Shown piece by piece: positions 27,379 through 36,819 of a stretch of DNA of 64,000 bases. Each line of letters starts with the position of its first letter. Positions within the stretch are counted from its first letter, which is position 1. The stretch is from Mycolicibacterium sp. P1-18 (lineage in GTDB: Bacteria; Actinomycetota; Actinomycetes; Mycobacteriales; Mycobacteriaceae). Below the pieces are notes generated by a model that was not told the DNA's origin, searched no databases, and saw nothing but the letters and a program-made list of their open reading frames with translations. The DNA lies in the NCBI RefSeq assembly GCF_008329535.1, contig NZ_NPKR01000008.1, forward strand, positions 248,001-312,000, read 5' to 3'. The position numbers were made by a program, and so were the translations under genes.

Positions 27379-28242
27379 TCAGGTGACGTCGACGAGCACG
27401 GGGGTTCGCGATCCGCCCCTGGCGGCACCGATCCCGGCGACCACGACGAGGACGATGCCGACCAGCCCCGCGGCGTCGGGCGCCTGCGCCAGCACCACGT
27501 ACCCGATCACCATGGCGAACGCCGGCTCGATGCTCATGAGGGTTCCGAACGCCGCGGTCGTCAACCGGCGCAACGCCATCAACTCCAGGGTGAACGGAAC
27601 CACCGGCAACAACGTCGCGAGACCGATTCCGATGAGCAGGATCTCGGGCGTGACCCGCGGGATGACCGACGGGCCGACGACGACGGTGGAGAAGATCGCC
27701 GCGACTCCCATCGACACGGCCAGCCCGTTGACGCCCTCCACCCCGTCGCCGACGCGTTGCGTCAGCACTATGTAGCAGGCCCAACAAACTGCCGAGCATA
27801 GGGCGCACGCCACGCCCACCGGGTCGACGGCTCCAGCCCAGGGCTGCGTGAGGAGCAAGACGCCTACGGCCGCCAGTCCCGGCCACGCGAGCCGGTTTCG
27901 GCCCCGCCCCTGGGCCACCGCGACGCCGAGGGGGCCCAGGAACTCCAACGCGCTGGCCGTGCCCAAGGGGATGCGCGCGATGGCGGCCATGAACAGCAGG
28001 GTGACCGCGGCGGACACCACGCCCAGGACGACGCACGTGAGGAAGGTCTTCCGGGTGAATGCCGACGGTCGCGGCCGGACGACGATCACCAGGAGCACTC
28101 CGGCCCAGGTGAGCCGCAACCATGCCGCACCCTCGACGCCGATCTGATCGATCAGTCCCAAGGACAACGCCAGCCCGGCTTGCACGCACAGCATCGATCC
28201 CGACGCCATCAGCACTCCCGTGCGCGTCTGGTTCAGGGCCAT
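27379..28242 (-). CDS. EamA-family (RhtA-like) membrane exporter
   Basis: This 287-residue protein has ten hydrophobic helices in two EamA repeats. Typical segments are '[21 protein letters not shown]', '[20 protein letters not shown]' and, in repeat two, '[49 protein letters not shown]'. This subgroup resembles RhtA, which exports threonine/homoserine, so an amino acid or metabolite exporter is likely. I chose the ATG at 28242; a GTG eight or nine codons upstream is possible. It lies 80 bp behind a thioesterase-like gene on the same strand. Confidence 0.82.
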   Translation of the reverse strand: MALNQTRTGVLMASGSMLCVQAGLALSLGLIDQIGVEGAAWLRLTWAGVLLVIVVRPRPSAFTRKTFLTCVVLGVVSAAVTLLFMAAIARIPLGTASALEFLGPLGVAVAQGRGRNRLAWPGLAAVGVLLLTQPWAGAVDPVGVACALCSAVCWACYIVLTQRVGDGVEGVNGLAVSMGVAAIFSTVVVGPSVIPRVTPEILLIGIGLATLLPVVPFTLELMALRRLTTAAFGTLMSIEPAFAMVIGYVVLAQAPDAAGLVGIVLVVVAGIGAARGGSRTPVLVDVT

Positions 28243-28322
28243 GCCTGCATTGAAGGGCACCACGACCGTTCGCGTCCACGTGATAAAAGCCGACACACCG
28301 TTCGGGAAGTGTGAACGGTGGG

Positions 28323-29135
28323 CTAGAGGGTCTCGGCCACCGGGGTGTCGTCCGAGAAGTCGATCTGCGCCGCCGGGTTGCTCACCGCGGTGACGACGCC
28401 CGTGCCGAACGCGCCAGCGCGGTCGTAGAGCGTCGCCGACCCCGTGCTGATGCCGTCGGCCGTCCAGTGCGAATCGGCCTGCAGGAAGATCCACTCGTCC
28501 ACCGGGAGACGGGCCAACGCCACCGTGAGGTCACCGTTGATGTAGCCGATGCCCGCCGTGCCGAGGTTGGTCGCCAGGCTGGTGCCCTCCGCGGAGTAGG
28601 CGGCGTTGACCAGTGGGCTGTTGGGCGCGCCCTCGACCACGTCGATGGCGCGGTTGAGGAACCGCTTCCGCGAGGCGTTCCGGTGGTCGGCGATGCGGGG
28701 GCTCCAGCCCGCGTCGTCGCTGCCGACCCTCAGGCGGATGGACTCGTCGACGTCGGGCGGGGTGGGAAGATCCATCGTCGCCGACCACTCCTGCCCCCGC
28801 GGCGCCGACGAGCGGCGATATTGGACCAGCGTCGCCTTCGCCACCACGGCGCCGTCCTGAACCAGCTCGCACTCGGAGTTGCGCACCCGTCGGCCGTCAC
28901 GCACCAGCCGCGTCGTGACGGTGGTGGGCACTCCCCGGGCCGCCTTGAAGAGGTCGACCGTCAGGCGTGCGGGCATGAACTCGTCGAGTCCGAACCGTTC
29001 CTCGATGGAGCGCGCCGCCAGCCCGACCAGCGCCGGACCGTTCAGATGATCTGGGCCCCAACGGCTTCGAGCGTTCTCCGTCGGCAGGAAGGTGTCCGTC
29101 GACGTTTGGACGAAGTGGGCCGCACGCGCAGTCAT
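28323..29135 (-). CDS. Thioesterase-family (double hotdog) protein
   Basis: This 270-residue protein has the layout of TesB-type double hotdog acyl-CoA thioesterases: '[46 protein letters not shown]' in the first half and '[46 protein letters not shown]' in the second. It probably hydrolyses or binds an acyl-CoA. The ATG at 29135 is 34 bp from the divergent LysR gene, so LysR control is likely. The EamA exporter follows on the same strand. Confidence 0.78.
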   Translation of the reverse strand: MTARAAHFVQTSTDTFLPTENARSRWGPDHLNGPALVGLAARSIEERFGLDEFMPARLTVDLFKAARGVPTTVTTRLVRDGRRVRNSECELVQDGAVVAKATLVQYRRSSAPRGQEWSATMDLPTPPDVDESIRLRVGSDDAGWSPRIADHRNASRKRFLNRAIDVVEGAPNSPLVNAAYSAEGTSLATNLGTAGIGYINGDLTVALARLPVDEWIFLQADSHWTADGISTGSATLYDRAGAFGTGVVTAVSNPAAQIDFSDDTPVAETL

Positions 29136-29169
29136 TCTCGAATCGTTGCACGGGGCGGACAATGCCACG

Positions 29170-30105
29170 GTGGACACCCGCCGCCTTCAACTCCTTCTCG
29201 CCCTGTCACGCCTCGGCTCCATGCGGGCGGTCGCAGAAGCCCATCACCTCACCACCTCCACGGTGTCGCAGCAGATCGCGGCGCTCGCCAGAGACGCCGG
29301 GGTGGACCTCGTCGAGCCGGCGGGGCGCCACGTCCGTCTCACGCCCGCCGGCCGTCGGCTGTCCGATCACGCCGTCACCATCCTTGCCGCAGTCGACGCC
29401 GCGCGCCTGGACCTCGACCCCGACGCCGAGCCCGCGGGCACCCTGCGCGTCGGCGGCTTCGCCACCGGCATCCGGGTGTCGCTGCTTCCGGTTCTGGCCG
29501 GCCTCGCCGCCAGCCATCCGCGAGTGGACGCGATCGTCAGCGAGTACGAACCCGTCGAAGCGTTCCGGCTGCTCGTCGACGACGACCTCGACCTGGCCCT
29601 GGTCTACGACTACAACCTGGCGCCCGCGTCGCTCAACCCCGCGCTGGACGCGGTGGCGCTGTGGTCGACCCCCTGGGGCCTCGGCACGCGGACCGACGCG
29701 GCGGCCGGTGACACCGCCGATCTGCACGACTACGCCGACGCGACGTGGATCGTCAACTCCCGCAACACCGCCGACGAAGACGCGGTGCGCACGCTCGCCG
29801 CGCTGACCGGCTTCACCCCGCGCATCGCCCATCAGATCGACAGTCTCGACCTCGTCGAGGACCTGATCCTCGCCGGCTACGGCGTCGGCTTGCTGCCGCT
29901 GAATCGGCCCGCCAGCCCCGGCGTCTCGGTGCTGCGCCTAACCGATCCGACCGTCGTCATGACGGCCTACGCCGCCACCCGTCGTGGTCGCGAGAGCTGG
30001 GCGCCGCTGCGGCTGCTGCTCGACGGTCTGTGTCCTCCCCCGCGTGACGATGCGCGGTCCGCCGACGCGCCGCCGCACCACGACTGGCCCCGTCCGGGCG
30101 GCTGA
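29170..30105 (+). CDS. LysR-family transcriptional regulator
   Basis: This 311-residue regulator has an N-terminal winged helix ('TRRLQLLLALSRLGSMRAVAEAHHLTTSTVSQQIAALARDAGVDLVEPAGRHVRLTPAGRRLSDHA') and a LysR substrate domain ('GTLRVGGFATGIRVSLLPVLAGLAASHPRVDAIVSEYEP'). The GTG at 29170 gives the normal LysR start; upstream in-frame sequence overlaps the divergent thioesterase gene. It probably controls that thioesterase and perhaps the EamA exporter behind it. Confidence 0.9.
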   Translation: MDTRRLQLLLALSRLGSMRAVAEAHHLTTSTVSQQIAALARDAGVDLVEPAGRHVRLTPAGRRLSDHAVTILAAVDAARLDLDPDAEPAGTLRVGGFATGIRVSLLPVLAGLAASHPRVDAIVSEYEPVEAFRLLVDDDLDLALVYDYNLAPASLNPALDAVALWSTPWGLGTRTDAAAGDTADLHDYADATWIVNSRNTADEDAVRTLAALTGFTPRIAHQIDSLDLVEDLILAGYGVGLLPLNRPASPGVSVLRLTDPTVVMTAYAATRRGRESWAPLRLLLDGLCPPPRDDARSADAPPHHDWPRPGG

Positions 30106-30116
30106 CCCCCTGCTAG

Positions 30117-30142
30117 CCGGTAGCGGCCGTAGCCGCTAGCGG
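30117..30142 (+). terminator. Hairpin after the lysR gene
   Basis: CCGGTAGCGGC (30117-30127) pairs with GCCGCTAGCGG (30132-30142) around a CGTA loop, with one mismatch. It lies 11 bp after the lysR stop. There is no U-tract, as is common in mycobacterial hairpin terminators. Confidence 0.45.
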
Positions 30143-30234
30143 TGGTCGGTTTCTGGTGGTCAGCGCCGATGTGGCGACGTCGTCGGCACGGAAGTCTGAA
30201 TGCACTCACTCAGGACCGTCCGAAAGGCTCGACC

Positions 30235-30963
30235 ATGACGAACAACACGCTGAGCGTCCTCGCCGCCACCCTCGCCTCCGCGGCGGCGGTCCTCGGCCCG
30301 CAGGCCGCGGGACTGGCGCACGCCGACACGAACCCGGCCTGCTCGGCCGTCCAGGTCGTGTTCGCCCGCGGCACCTTCGAGGCACCGGGCATCGGCGACA
30401 CCGGTCAGGCCTTCGTCGACTCGCTCAACGCCAAGCTCGGTCAGCCCGTCGGGGTCTACGCGGTCGACTACCCCGCCTCGCTGGACTTCCAGGCCGCCGC
30501 CAACGGGGTCGCCGACGCCAGCCGTCAGATCCAGTCGATCGCCACCACGTGCCCGAACACCAAGATCGTCCTGGGCGGCTACTCGCAGGGTGCGGCCGTC
30601 GCCGCCTACACCACCGCCAGCGCGATCCCCGCCGGATTCACCCTGCCCGCCGACATCTCCGGGCCGATGCCGGCGTCCGTCGCCTCGCACGTCGCCGCCG
30701 TCGCCCTGTTCGGCACGCCCGACCCGTGGTTCCTGAACCTCGTCGACCACAGCGCCCCGCCCATCGCCGTCGGCGATGCGTACGTCGGCAAGACCGTCCA
30801 GGAGTGCAACCAGGGCGACCCAGTCTGCTTCCCCGGCGGCCTCGACCGGTCCGCCCACAGCGCGTACAAGAACAACGGGACCGCCGACCAAGCCGCGTCC
30901 TTCGTCGTCAACCAGTTGTCGTCGTCGGCGACGACGTCACAAACCGCCCGCGACTCGGCGTGA
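30235..30963 (+). CDS. Secreted cutinase-family esterase
   Basis: This 242-residue exported serine hydrolase has a signal peptide (likely cut after AHA30). The cutinase signature 'LGGYSQGAA' places the nucleophile at S117; D195 ('QGDPVCFPGG') and H208 ('RSAHSAY') complete the triad. Paired cysteines (…NPACSAV…, …TTCPNT…, …QECNQG…, …PVCFPG…) match the disulfides of mycobacterial culp proteins. These enzymes hydrolyse fatty esters outside the cell. The ATG at 30235 has AAAGG upstream. Confidence 0.92.
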   Translation: MTNNTLSVLAATLASAAAVLGPQAAGLAHADTNPACSAVQVVFARGTFEAPGIGDTGQAFVDSLNAKLGQPVGVYAVDYPASLDFQAAANGVADASRQIQSIATTCPNTKIVLGGYSQGAAVAAYTTASAIPAGFTLPADISGPMPASVASHVAAVALFGTPDPWFLNLVDHSAPPIAVGDAYVGKTVQECNQGDPVCFPGGLDRSAHSAYKNNGTADQAASFVVNQLSSSATTSQTARDSA

Positions 30964-30980
30964 CGACCCCCCGGTCCGGG

Positions 30981-32381
30981 TCAGCGTTGACCCAGCGTCA
31001 ACGCCTGCGCGGACCGGTAGCGCTCGAGCACGTCGGGGGTGGCATCGGCGGTGAAGGAGGACGTCTCGCCGAGGGTCCAGGCCGGCGGCTCGTCGGCCCC
31101 GGACACCGTCCACGCGGCCTGGCGGGCCGCACCCAGCGCCACGTACTCCGCCGGCGACGGCACGTGAACCGGCACGCCAAGGATCGCCGGAGCGATCCGC
31201 CGGACCGCCTCCGAACGGGCACCGCCACCCACCAGGATCACCCGGCCGGCGTCCACGCCCTGGCGGGAGATCTTCTCCACACAAAACTGAATGGAGGCAA
31301 GCAGGCCCTCCACGGCGGCCCGGGCGACGTTGGCCGGCGACAGGTTCCGAGTCGTCACGCCGTGCAGTGCGCCCGCCGCGTCCGGCAGGTTGGGTGAGCG
31401 CTCGCCGTCGAAGTACGGCACCAGCGTCAACCCCTCGGCACCGGGCGGCGCAGACAATGCGAGCCGGTCGAATTCGTCGAAGTCGACTCCCAGCATCTTG
31501 GCGACCGCCGCAAGCACGGGCGCGCCGTTGAGCGTGCACACCAGGGGAAGCTGACGACCCGTGGCGTCGGCGAAGCCGGCCACCAGTCCTTCGGCGTCGT
31601 GCGAGGCGGCGTCGCCCACGGCACTCACCACGCCGGAGGTGCCCAGGGACACGACGCAGTCCCCCGGGCCGACCCCCAGGCCCAGCGCCGCGGCCGCGTT
31701 GTCGCCGGCACCCGCACCGAGAATCGCTCCGGTGGTGGTGCGCCCCGCTGCCTCCGACGGGCCGACGACGGGCGGCACGAGCGGACTGCGGCCGCGCATC
31801 GCCATCTCGAGCAGGTCGGGGTGGTAGGAGCCGTCCTCGGCCGCGAAGTAGCCGGTGCCGCTGGCGTCACTGCGGTCGGTGCGGATGTCGGAGACGTCGG
31901 TCGAGCCGGACAGTCGCCACGTCAGCCAGTCGTGCGGAAGGCACACCGCCGCGGTGGCGTCGGCATTCTTGGGTTCGTTGTCGGCGAGCCAGCGCAATTT
32001 CGTCACGGTGATCGCCGCGACCGGGACCACTCCGATCCGGTCCGCCCACTCCGCGGGCCCACCGAGTTCCTCGATCAGCGCCACGGCCGCGTGACTGGAC
32101 CGGGTGTCATTCCACAGCAACGCGTCCCGCACGATGTTTCCCGCGGCGTCGAGACACACCATGCCGTGCTGCTGGGCGCCGACCGACACGGCGGCGACGT
32201 CGTCAAGCCCGCCCGCCGCCGCGGCGGCGTCGGCCAGCGCCTCCCACCAGGCGGCCGGGTCGACCTCCGTGCCCCCGGGGTGGGGGGCCGATCCGGAGCG
32301 CACCGTCTCACCGGTGTCCGCGTCGCAGATCAGGACCTTGCACGATTGGGTGGACGAGTCGATACCCGCGACGAGGGCCAC
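30981..32381 (-). CDS. xylB: Xylulokinase
   Basis: This 466-residue FGGY-family sugar kinase has an N-terminal ATPase fold '[21 protein letters not shown]', '[12 protein letters not shown]' (substrate site), 'WNDTRSS', '[11 protein letters not shown]', '[27 protein letters not shown]' and '[24 protein letters not shown]'. These blocks are characteristic of xylulokinase, which phosphorylates D-xylulose for the pentose phosphate pathway. The GTG start has GGAGG 6 nt upstream. No xylose isomerase or transporter is next to it. Confidence 0.9.
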   Translation of the reverse strand: MALVAGIDSSTQSCKVLICDADTGETVRSGSAPHPGGTEVDPAAWWEALADAAAAAGGLDDVAAVSVGAQQHGMVCLDAAGNIVRDALLWNDTRSSHAAVALIEELGGPAEWADRIGVVPVAAITVTKLRWLADNEPKNADATAAVCLPHDWLTWRLSGSTDVSDIRTDRSDASGTGYFAAEDGSYHPDLLEMAMRGRSPLVPPVVGPSEAAGRTTTGAILGAGAGDNAAAALGLGVGPGDCVVSLGTSGVVSAVGDAASHDAEGLVAGFADATGRQLPLVCTLNGAPVLAAVAKMLGVDFDEFDRLALSAPPGAEGLTLVPYFDGERSPNLPDAAGALHGVTTRNLSPANVARAAVEGLLASIQFCVEKISRQGVDAGRVILVGGGARSEAVRRIAPAILGVPVHVPSPAEYVALGAARQAAWTVSGADEPPAWTLGETSSFTADATPDVLERYRSAQALTLGQR

Positions 32382-32494
32382 GCCGACCTCCTTATGGTTC
32401 TTGGAACGTCCACCTTAATGCGGCGCCCGCTGCGGGAGACCGCGCTCGGCCGGTCGGGGGTTTGCAACCGACCCACCTGGGGAACAGACCGCGC

Positions 32495-33460
32495 ATGTTG
32501 ATCCGAAGAATTGCGCGTCCCATGCTGGCCACCACCTTCATCACCCGTGGTGTGGAAGCGCTCAAGAGCCCCAAACCAGCCGCCGACGCCGCCCGGCCCA
32601 CCCTCGAAGGTCTCAGCAAGCTGCCGGATCCGGTCGGCCCCAACGTGCCCACCAACGCCGAGACCGTCGCCAAGGTGACCGCGGGCGTCCAGATCGGCGC
32701 CGGCCTGCTGCTCGCCTCGGGCAAGCTGCCCCGCCTGTCGTCGGCGGCGCTGGCCGTCAGCGTCGTGCCCGGCAGCCTCGGCAGCCACGCCTTCTGGAAC
32801 GAGACCGACCCGGCCCGCAAGGCCGCCGAGCGCAAGGCACTCTTCGCCGACGTCGGCCTCATCGGCGGCCTCATCATCGCCTCCGTCGACACCGAGGGCC
32901 GGCCGTCCCTGGGCTGGCGTGGCCGCCGCGCCGCCCGCAAGGTCAGCGAGCGCGTCACCAACGTCCTGCCGAGTGGTGGCGACACCCCCAACGCCCTGAT
33001 CGACGCTGAGCTCGTCGACAAGTGGGGCGAGAACCTGCAGTCCGGTTTGCACGTCGGCGCGGAGCGTGGACGCGAGTTGGCCCACGTCGCCTACGAGCGT
33101 GGCTCCGAGCTGGCCGACGTCGCGCTGGAGCGCGGCACCGAGTTGGCCGACGTGGCGCGTGATCGTGGCCCCAAGCTGGCCAAGAAGGCACGCAAGCGTG
33201 GCCTCGAGCTCGCCGAGCTGACCCAGGACCGCAGCACCGAGCTGGCCGACGTGGCGCAGAAGCGTGGCGCCAAGCTGGTCGACGTCGCCCGCGACCGGGC
33301 GCCGGAGCTGGTGGAGGCGGCCCGGGACCGCGGCGCAGAACTGGCCGCCCTGGCCCAGGACCGCAGCAATGAGTTCGCCACGCTGAGCCGCAAGCAGGCC
33401 AAGCAGACCCGCAAGGATCTCAAGCGTGCGCAGAAGGAACTCGGGAAGCGCGTCAGCTAG
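32495..33460 (+). CDS. DoxX-like membrane protein with ten 11-residue coiled-coil repeats
   Basis: This 321-residue protein has residues 1-150 resembling the DoxX family ('RPMLATTFITRGVEALKSP', 'AGVQIGAGLLLASGKLPRLSSAAL', 'DVGLIGGLIIASVDTEG') with several hydrophobic helices. Residues 189-298 are ten perfect-length 11-residue units of the form xxRGxELADVA, ending in a lysine-rich tail. Hendecad periodicity implies a long right-handed or straight coiled coil. Similar arrays occur in mycobacterial heparin-binding-type proteins, but I do not claim identity. The ATG at 32495 is the first good start. It is divergent from xylB. Confidence 0.78.
   Translation: MLIRRIARPMLATTFITRGVEALKSPKPAADAARPTLEGLSKLPDPVGPNVPTNAETVAKVTAGVQIGAGLLLASGKLPRLSSAALAVSVVPGSLGSHAFWNETDPARKAAERKALFADVGLIGGLIIASVDTEGRPSLGWRGRRAARKVSERVTNVLPSGGDTPNALIDAELVDKWGENLQSGLHVGAERGRELAHVAYERGSELADVALERGTELADVARDRGPKLAKKARKRGLELAELTQDRSTELADVAQKRGAKLVDVARDRAPELVEAARDRGAELAALAQDRSNEFATLSRKQAKQTRKDLKRAQKELGKRVS
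33059..33388 (+). repeat. Ten tandem 33-bp units encoding a hendecad array
   Basis: Ten in-frame 33-bp units encode AERGRELAHVA, YERGSELADVA, LERGTELADVA and so on up to QDRSNEFATLS. The protein period is strict at 11 residues while the DNA has diverged, so the array is old and under protein-level selection. Confidence 0.85.
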
Positions 33461-33474
33461 ACCCGCACACGACG

Positions 33475-33511
33475 ACGGCGGGCGTCACCCACTCGGGGTG
33501 ACGCCCGCCGT
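33475..33511. terminator. Bidirectional hairpin terminator
   Basis: A 16-bp perfect stem (33475-33490 with 33496-33511) closes a 5-nt ACTCG loop in the 65-bp gap between the convergent repeat-protein and gluconate permease genes. It works as a strong hairpin on both strands; no U-tract is present. Confidence 0.85.
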
Positions 33512-33525
33512 TCGTCGTCAGGGCG

Positions 33526-34926
33526 TCAGATCACCAGGTCCAGCAGGAGCACGACGCCGAGACCGCTGACCGAGAGCACCGTCTCCATGATCGACCACGT
33601 CTTGATGGTCTGCCCGACGGTGAGGCGGAAGTACTGGTTGACCAACCAGAAGCCGGCGTCGTTGACGTGGGAGAAGAACAGCGATCCGGCACCAACGGCC
33701 AGCACCACCAACGACACCTCCCCGGTCGGCAGGTCTGCGACCAGCGGCACGATCAACGACGACGCGGTGATCGTGGCGACCGTGGCCGAACCCGTGGCGA
33801 GGCGGATCAGCACCGCGATCACCCAGGCGAGGACGAGCACCGAGATGTTCGCGCCCTCGGCCCACCGGGCGAGCAGGGTGCCGATGCCGGTGTCGACCAG
33901 TACCTGCTTGAAACCGCCACCGGCGGCGACGATCAGGATGATGCCGGCCACGGGCGGCAGCCCGGATTCGATGCACGAGGTGACCTCGCTGCGGTCCATC
34001 CCCGCGCCGCGGCCGAGGGTGAACATGCCGACGATGACGGCGATGAGAAGCGCGATCAACGGGGTGCCGAGGGTGTCGAACACCATCCGGACGAGATTCG
34101 ACTTGTCGTCGATGAAGATGTCGACCAATGCCTTGCCGAGCATGAGCACGACCGGGAGGAGGACCGAGAACAGGGTGACGCCGAACGACGGCCGGCGCCG
34201 GGTCTCGCCCTCGGCGAAGCGGTCGGCGTCGAAGGTGTCCGGCGCGTCGACGACGACCCACTTTCCGGCGAGCTTCCCGAACAGCGGCCCGGCCAGGATG
34301 ATGGTCGGAATCGCCACTGCCACACCGAGGGCCAGCGTGACGCCCAGGTCGGCGTCGAGGAGTCCGACGGCGGTCAGCGGGCCGGGGTGCGGGGGCACGA
34401 ATCCGTGCATCGCCGAAAGGCCGGCCAGAGCGGGGATTCCGACGGTGATCAGGGACAGCTGAGAGCGGCGCGAGACCAGGTAGATGACCGGGATCAACAG
34501 CACCAGGCCGATCTCGAAGAACATGGGCAGGCCGATGATCGCGCCGACCAATGCCATTGCCCACGGCAGCATTCGGGGTGAGGCGTGACCGACGATCGTG
34601 TCGACGATCTCGTCGGCGCCACCGGAGTCGGCCAGCAGTTTGGCGAACATCGCGCCGAGGGCGATGAGGATGCCGACCCCCGCCGCAGTCTCGCCGAAGC
34701 CCTTCGTGAACGACGCCAGCACGGTGGTGAGGTTCTCCCCCGCCACCATGCCCACCGTCAGGCCGCCGAACATCAGCGACAGGAAGGGGTGCAGTTTGAC
34801 GATCGTGATGAGCACGACGATGACCGCGATGCCGACGAGGAACGCCAGCAGGAGGTGCACGCCGGAGGCGACCGGCTCGGTGAGCTTCGGCGCCTCGTCG
34901 GCGAGCAAGGAAATACCGTTGGTCAT
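33526..34926 (-). CDS. gntP: Gluconate permease, GntP family
   Basis: This 466-residue membrane protein has about 12-14 helices. GntP-family marks are 'LHPFLSLMFGGLTVGMVAGENLTTVLASFTKGFGETAAGVGILIALGAMFAKLL', 'FVPPHPGPLTAVGLLDADLG' and 'RLATGSATVATITASSLIVPL'. It imports gluconate by proton symport. The ATG at 34926 overlaps the gluconokinase stop by 1 nt (TGATG), coupling uptake to phosphorylation. Confidence 0.93.
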   Translation of the reverse strand: MTNGISLLADEAPKLTEPVASGVHLLLAFLVGIAVIVVLITIVKLHPFLSLMFGGLTVGMVAGENLTTVLASFTKGFGETAAGVGILIALGAMFAKLLADSGGADEIVDTIVGHASPRMLPWAMALVGAIIGLPMFFEIGLVLLIPVIYLVSRRSQLSLITVGIPALAGLSAMHGFVPPHPGPLTAVGLLDADLGVTLALGVAVAIPTIILAGPLFGKLAGKWVVVDAPDTFDADRFAEGETRRRPSFGVTLFSVLLPVVLMLGKALVDIFIDDKSNLVRMVFDTLGTPLIALLIAVIVGMFTLGRGAGMDRSEVTSCIESGLPPVAGIILIVAAGGGFKQVLVDTGIGTLLARWAEGANISVLVLAWVIAVLIRLATGSATVATITASSLIVPLVADLPTGEVSLVVLAVGAGSLFFSHVNDAGFWLVNQYFRLTVGQTIKTWSIMETVLSVSGLGVVLLLDLVI

Positions 34927-35420
34927 CACAACTCCCGTTGGGTCAGCGTTACGTATTCGTTGATGATGGAATCGATGTCCTGGTCGACGTTCACGTCGAC
35001 GCCGCGTTCGTCGGGGGCCAGCGGCTCGAGGGTGTCGAACTGGGAGGCGAGCAGCGACGCCGGCATGAAGTGACCGGGTCGGCTGGCCTGCCGCCGGCCG
35101 ATCACCTCGGGGGTGCCGGCCAGGTGCAGGAAGTCGACGTCGGCGCAGTGGTGGCGCAACTGGTCGCGGTACACGCGCTTGAGTGCCGAGCAGCTCATCA
35201 CGCCGCCGTCGGGATGGGCGGCCAGCCACGTCCCGATCGAGTCGAGCCAGGGGCGTCGGTCGTCGTCGTCGAGGGCGTGGCCCGCGGTCATCTTGGCGAT
35301 GTTCGCCGGGGGGTGGAAGTCGTCGGCGTCGGCGAAGGGCACGCGCAGCCGCTGCGCGAGGGCCGCGCCGACGGTCGACTTGCCCGATCCGGACACACCC
35401 ATTACGACGATTGGCGCCAT
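34926..35420 (-). CDS. gntK: Gluconokinase
   Basis: This 164-residue kinase has a P-loop 'VMGVSGSGKST', then 'FADADDFHPPANIAKMTAGHALDDDDRRPWLDSI' and 'MSCSALKRVYRDQLR', the hallmarks of GntK. It makes 6-phosphogluconate from gluconate for the pentose phosphate pathway. It is first in the gntK-gntP operon and divergent from a GntR-family regulator. Confidence 0.94.
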   Translation of the reverse strand: MAPIVVMGVSGSGKSTVGAALAQRLRVPFADADDFHPPANIAKMTAGHALDDDDRRPWLDSIGTWLAAHPDGGVMSCSALKRVYRDQLRHHCADVDFLHLAGTPEVIGRRQASRPGHFMPASLLASQFDTLEPLAPDERGVDVNVDQDIDSIINEYVTLTQREL

Positions 35421-35480
35421 GCCGCTGTGACCTCCCGATTCGTGGTACCCAGTTTGTGCCAGGCATCACACAGCTTGCCT

Positions 35481-35525
35481 CAATGATCTGACCATTGCAA
35501 GTAAATCGATGAAAGATCGGTCTTT
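35481..35525. promoter_or_regulatory. GntR/FadR-type operator of the gluconate genes
   Basis: CAATGATCTGACCATTG (35481-35497) is a 17-bp palindrome with one mismatch and contains TGATCTGACCA, close to the TGGTCnGACCA type bound by FadR-subfamily GntR proteins. A second inverted repeat AAAGA-TCGG-TCTTT lies at 35512-35525. Both sit in the gap between divergent gntK and the regulator. Confidence 0.7.
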
Positions 35526-35552
35526 AAGGCAGCCAGCAAAGATTATGACAAG

Positions 35553-36269
35553 ATGTATGGCGTGGCCGGACCCTCAAACGTCAGCGCGCTGCACGACAAC
35601 GTGCTCACCGGCATCGGTGCCGAGATCGTGTCGGGAACCCTGCCTGCCGGAGGCGTGATCAATCTCGAGGGCGTCGGCGTGCAGTACGGGGTGTCCCGCA
35701 GCGTGGCGCGCGAGGCGGTCCGCGTCCTCGAGTCGATGGGCTTGGTCGCGTCGCGCCGCCGCGTCGGCATCACGATCCAACCCGTCGAGCGATGGAACGT
35801 CTTCGACCCGCGCGTAATTCGATGGCGGCTCGAATCCGGCGACCGCACAGCGCAATTGGTGTCGCTGTCCGAGCTACGACGCGGCTTCGAACCGACCGCC
35901 GCCGCGCTCGCCGCCCGGCGGGCCGACCCCCATCAGTGCCGCATCATGGCCGCTGCCGTGTCTGACATGGTGATGCACGGGCGGTCCGGCGACCTGGAGT
36001 CATACCTGTTGGCCGACAAGGTATTTCATCAGACGCTGCTCGAAGCCAGTGGGAACGAGATGTTTCGGGCGCTCAACGGAGTCGTCGCCGAAGTGCTCAC
36101 CGGTCGCACCCATCACGGCATGATGCCCGAGAAGCCGAATCCGGTGGCCATCGCGCTGCACGACGAGGTCGCCCGCGCCATCCGCCTCCGTGACGAGGAC
36201 GCCGCCGAACGTGCCATGCGGGAGATCATCGAGGAGGCGGTGACGGACGTCAGTTCGTCCGCAAGGTGA
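35553..36269 (+). CDS. gntR: GntR-family (FadR subfamily) regulator of gluconate genes
   Basis: This 238-residue regulator has an N-terminal winged helix ('GIGAEIVSGTLPAGGVINLEGVGVQYGVSRSVAREAVRVLESMGLVASRRRVGITI') and a FadR-type all-helical C-terminal domain (FCD) with 'EPTAAALAARRADP', 'DKVFHQTLLEASGN' and 'ALHDEVARAIRLRD'. The Asp/His positions suit a metal-bound ligand site. It is divergent from gntK-gntP with palindromes between, so it is most likely the gluconate-responsive repressor. Confidence 0.9.
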   Translation: MYGVAGPSNVSALHDNVLTGIGAEIVSGTLPAGGVINLEGVGVQYGVSRSVAREAVRVLESMGLVASRRRVGITIQPVERWNVFDPRVIRWRLESGDRTAQLVSLSELRRGFEPTAAALAARRADPHQCRIMAAAVSDMVMHGRSGDLESYLLADKVFHQTLLEASGNEMFRALNGVVAEVLTGRTHHGMMPEKPNPVAIALHDEVARAIRLRDEDAAERAMREIIEEAVTDVSSSAR

Positions 36270-36771
36270 AGTTCATCGTCAGTCCCGACACCCCGGTGAC
36301 CTCCACCGTCCGTCGTGCCTGTACTCCCCCGGCGACCACGTCGCATCCGGCGGAGGCACCCACCTCGCCCGTCAGCCCGCCCTCGCACGCCACCGAATCG
36401 ATTCGGGTCGGGGACTTCTCGGCGATCAACCGCGCCACTTCCGCCTCGAGTTGTTCGCGCGACAGCGCGGGCGTCAGGTCGTACTGAATCGCACCGTCGT
36501 CGGTGCCGGTGACGGTGACGACCGGTTGGAAACCGCTCGGCGTCCCCGTCGCCACGTCGCAGTGCGCCGTCCGGCCCACCTCTCCGACGAGATCCGAGTC
36601 GCAGACGACCTCCTGCGGTCGCTCTCCCGCCGTGGTGAGCTTGGCGGCGACGTCCCTCTGGAGGGCGTCCTTCGCCACCGTCGGCACGACGTCGGGCCCG
36701 GTCACGCCCGCGCACCCACACGTCACGGCACCCGCCACCGCGAGAGTCGTCGCAGCCACCGTCCACCGCAT
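36250..36771 (-). CDS. Exported protein with two DUF4333 domains
   Basis: This 173-residue protein has a signal/lipoprotein-type N-terminus ('MRWTVAATTLAVAGAVTCGCAG'), although the lipobox is not canonical. Two similar domains follow, each with a cysteine pair and the motif VGEVG/TGEVG: 'VVCDSDLVGEVGRTAHCDV' and 'VACEGGLTGEVGASAGCDV'. This tandem DUF4333 layout is common in mycobacterial exported proteins of unknown role. The ATG at 36771 is favoured because GGAAGG lies 9 nt upstream; one at 36780 is directly on it. Its 3' end overlaps the gntR 3' end. Confidence 0.75.
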   Translation of the reverse strand: MRWTVAATTLAVAGAVTCGCAGVTGPDVVPTVAKDALQRDVAAKLTTAGERPQEVVCDSDLVGEVGRTAHCDVATGTPSGFQPVVTVTGTDDGAIQYDLTPALSREQLEAEVARLIAEKSPTRIDSVACEGGLTGEVGASAGCDVVAGGVQARRTVEVTGVSGLTMNFTLRTN

Positions 36772-36819
36772 GGCATGCATCCTTCCATCCGGACGACGCG
36801 ACGGTGGTTGACTGCGCAT

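Noticed and set aside
33059-33388. Direct repeats resembling a CRISPR array
   Set aside because: Units are contiguous 33-mers in frame without spacers, encoding protein repeats. No cas gene is present.
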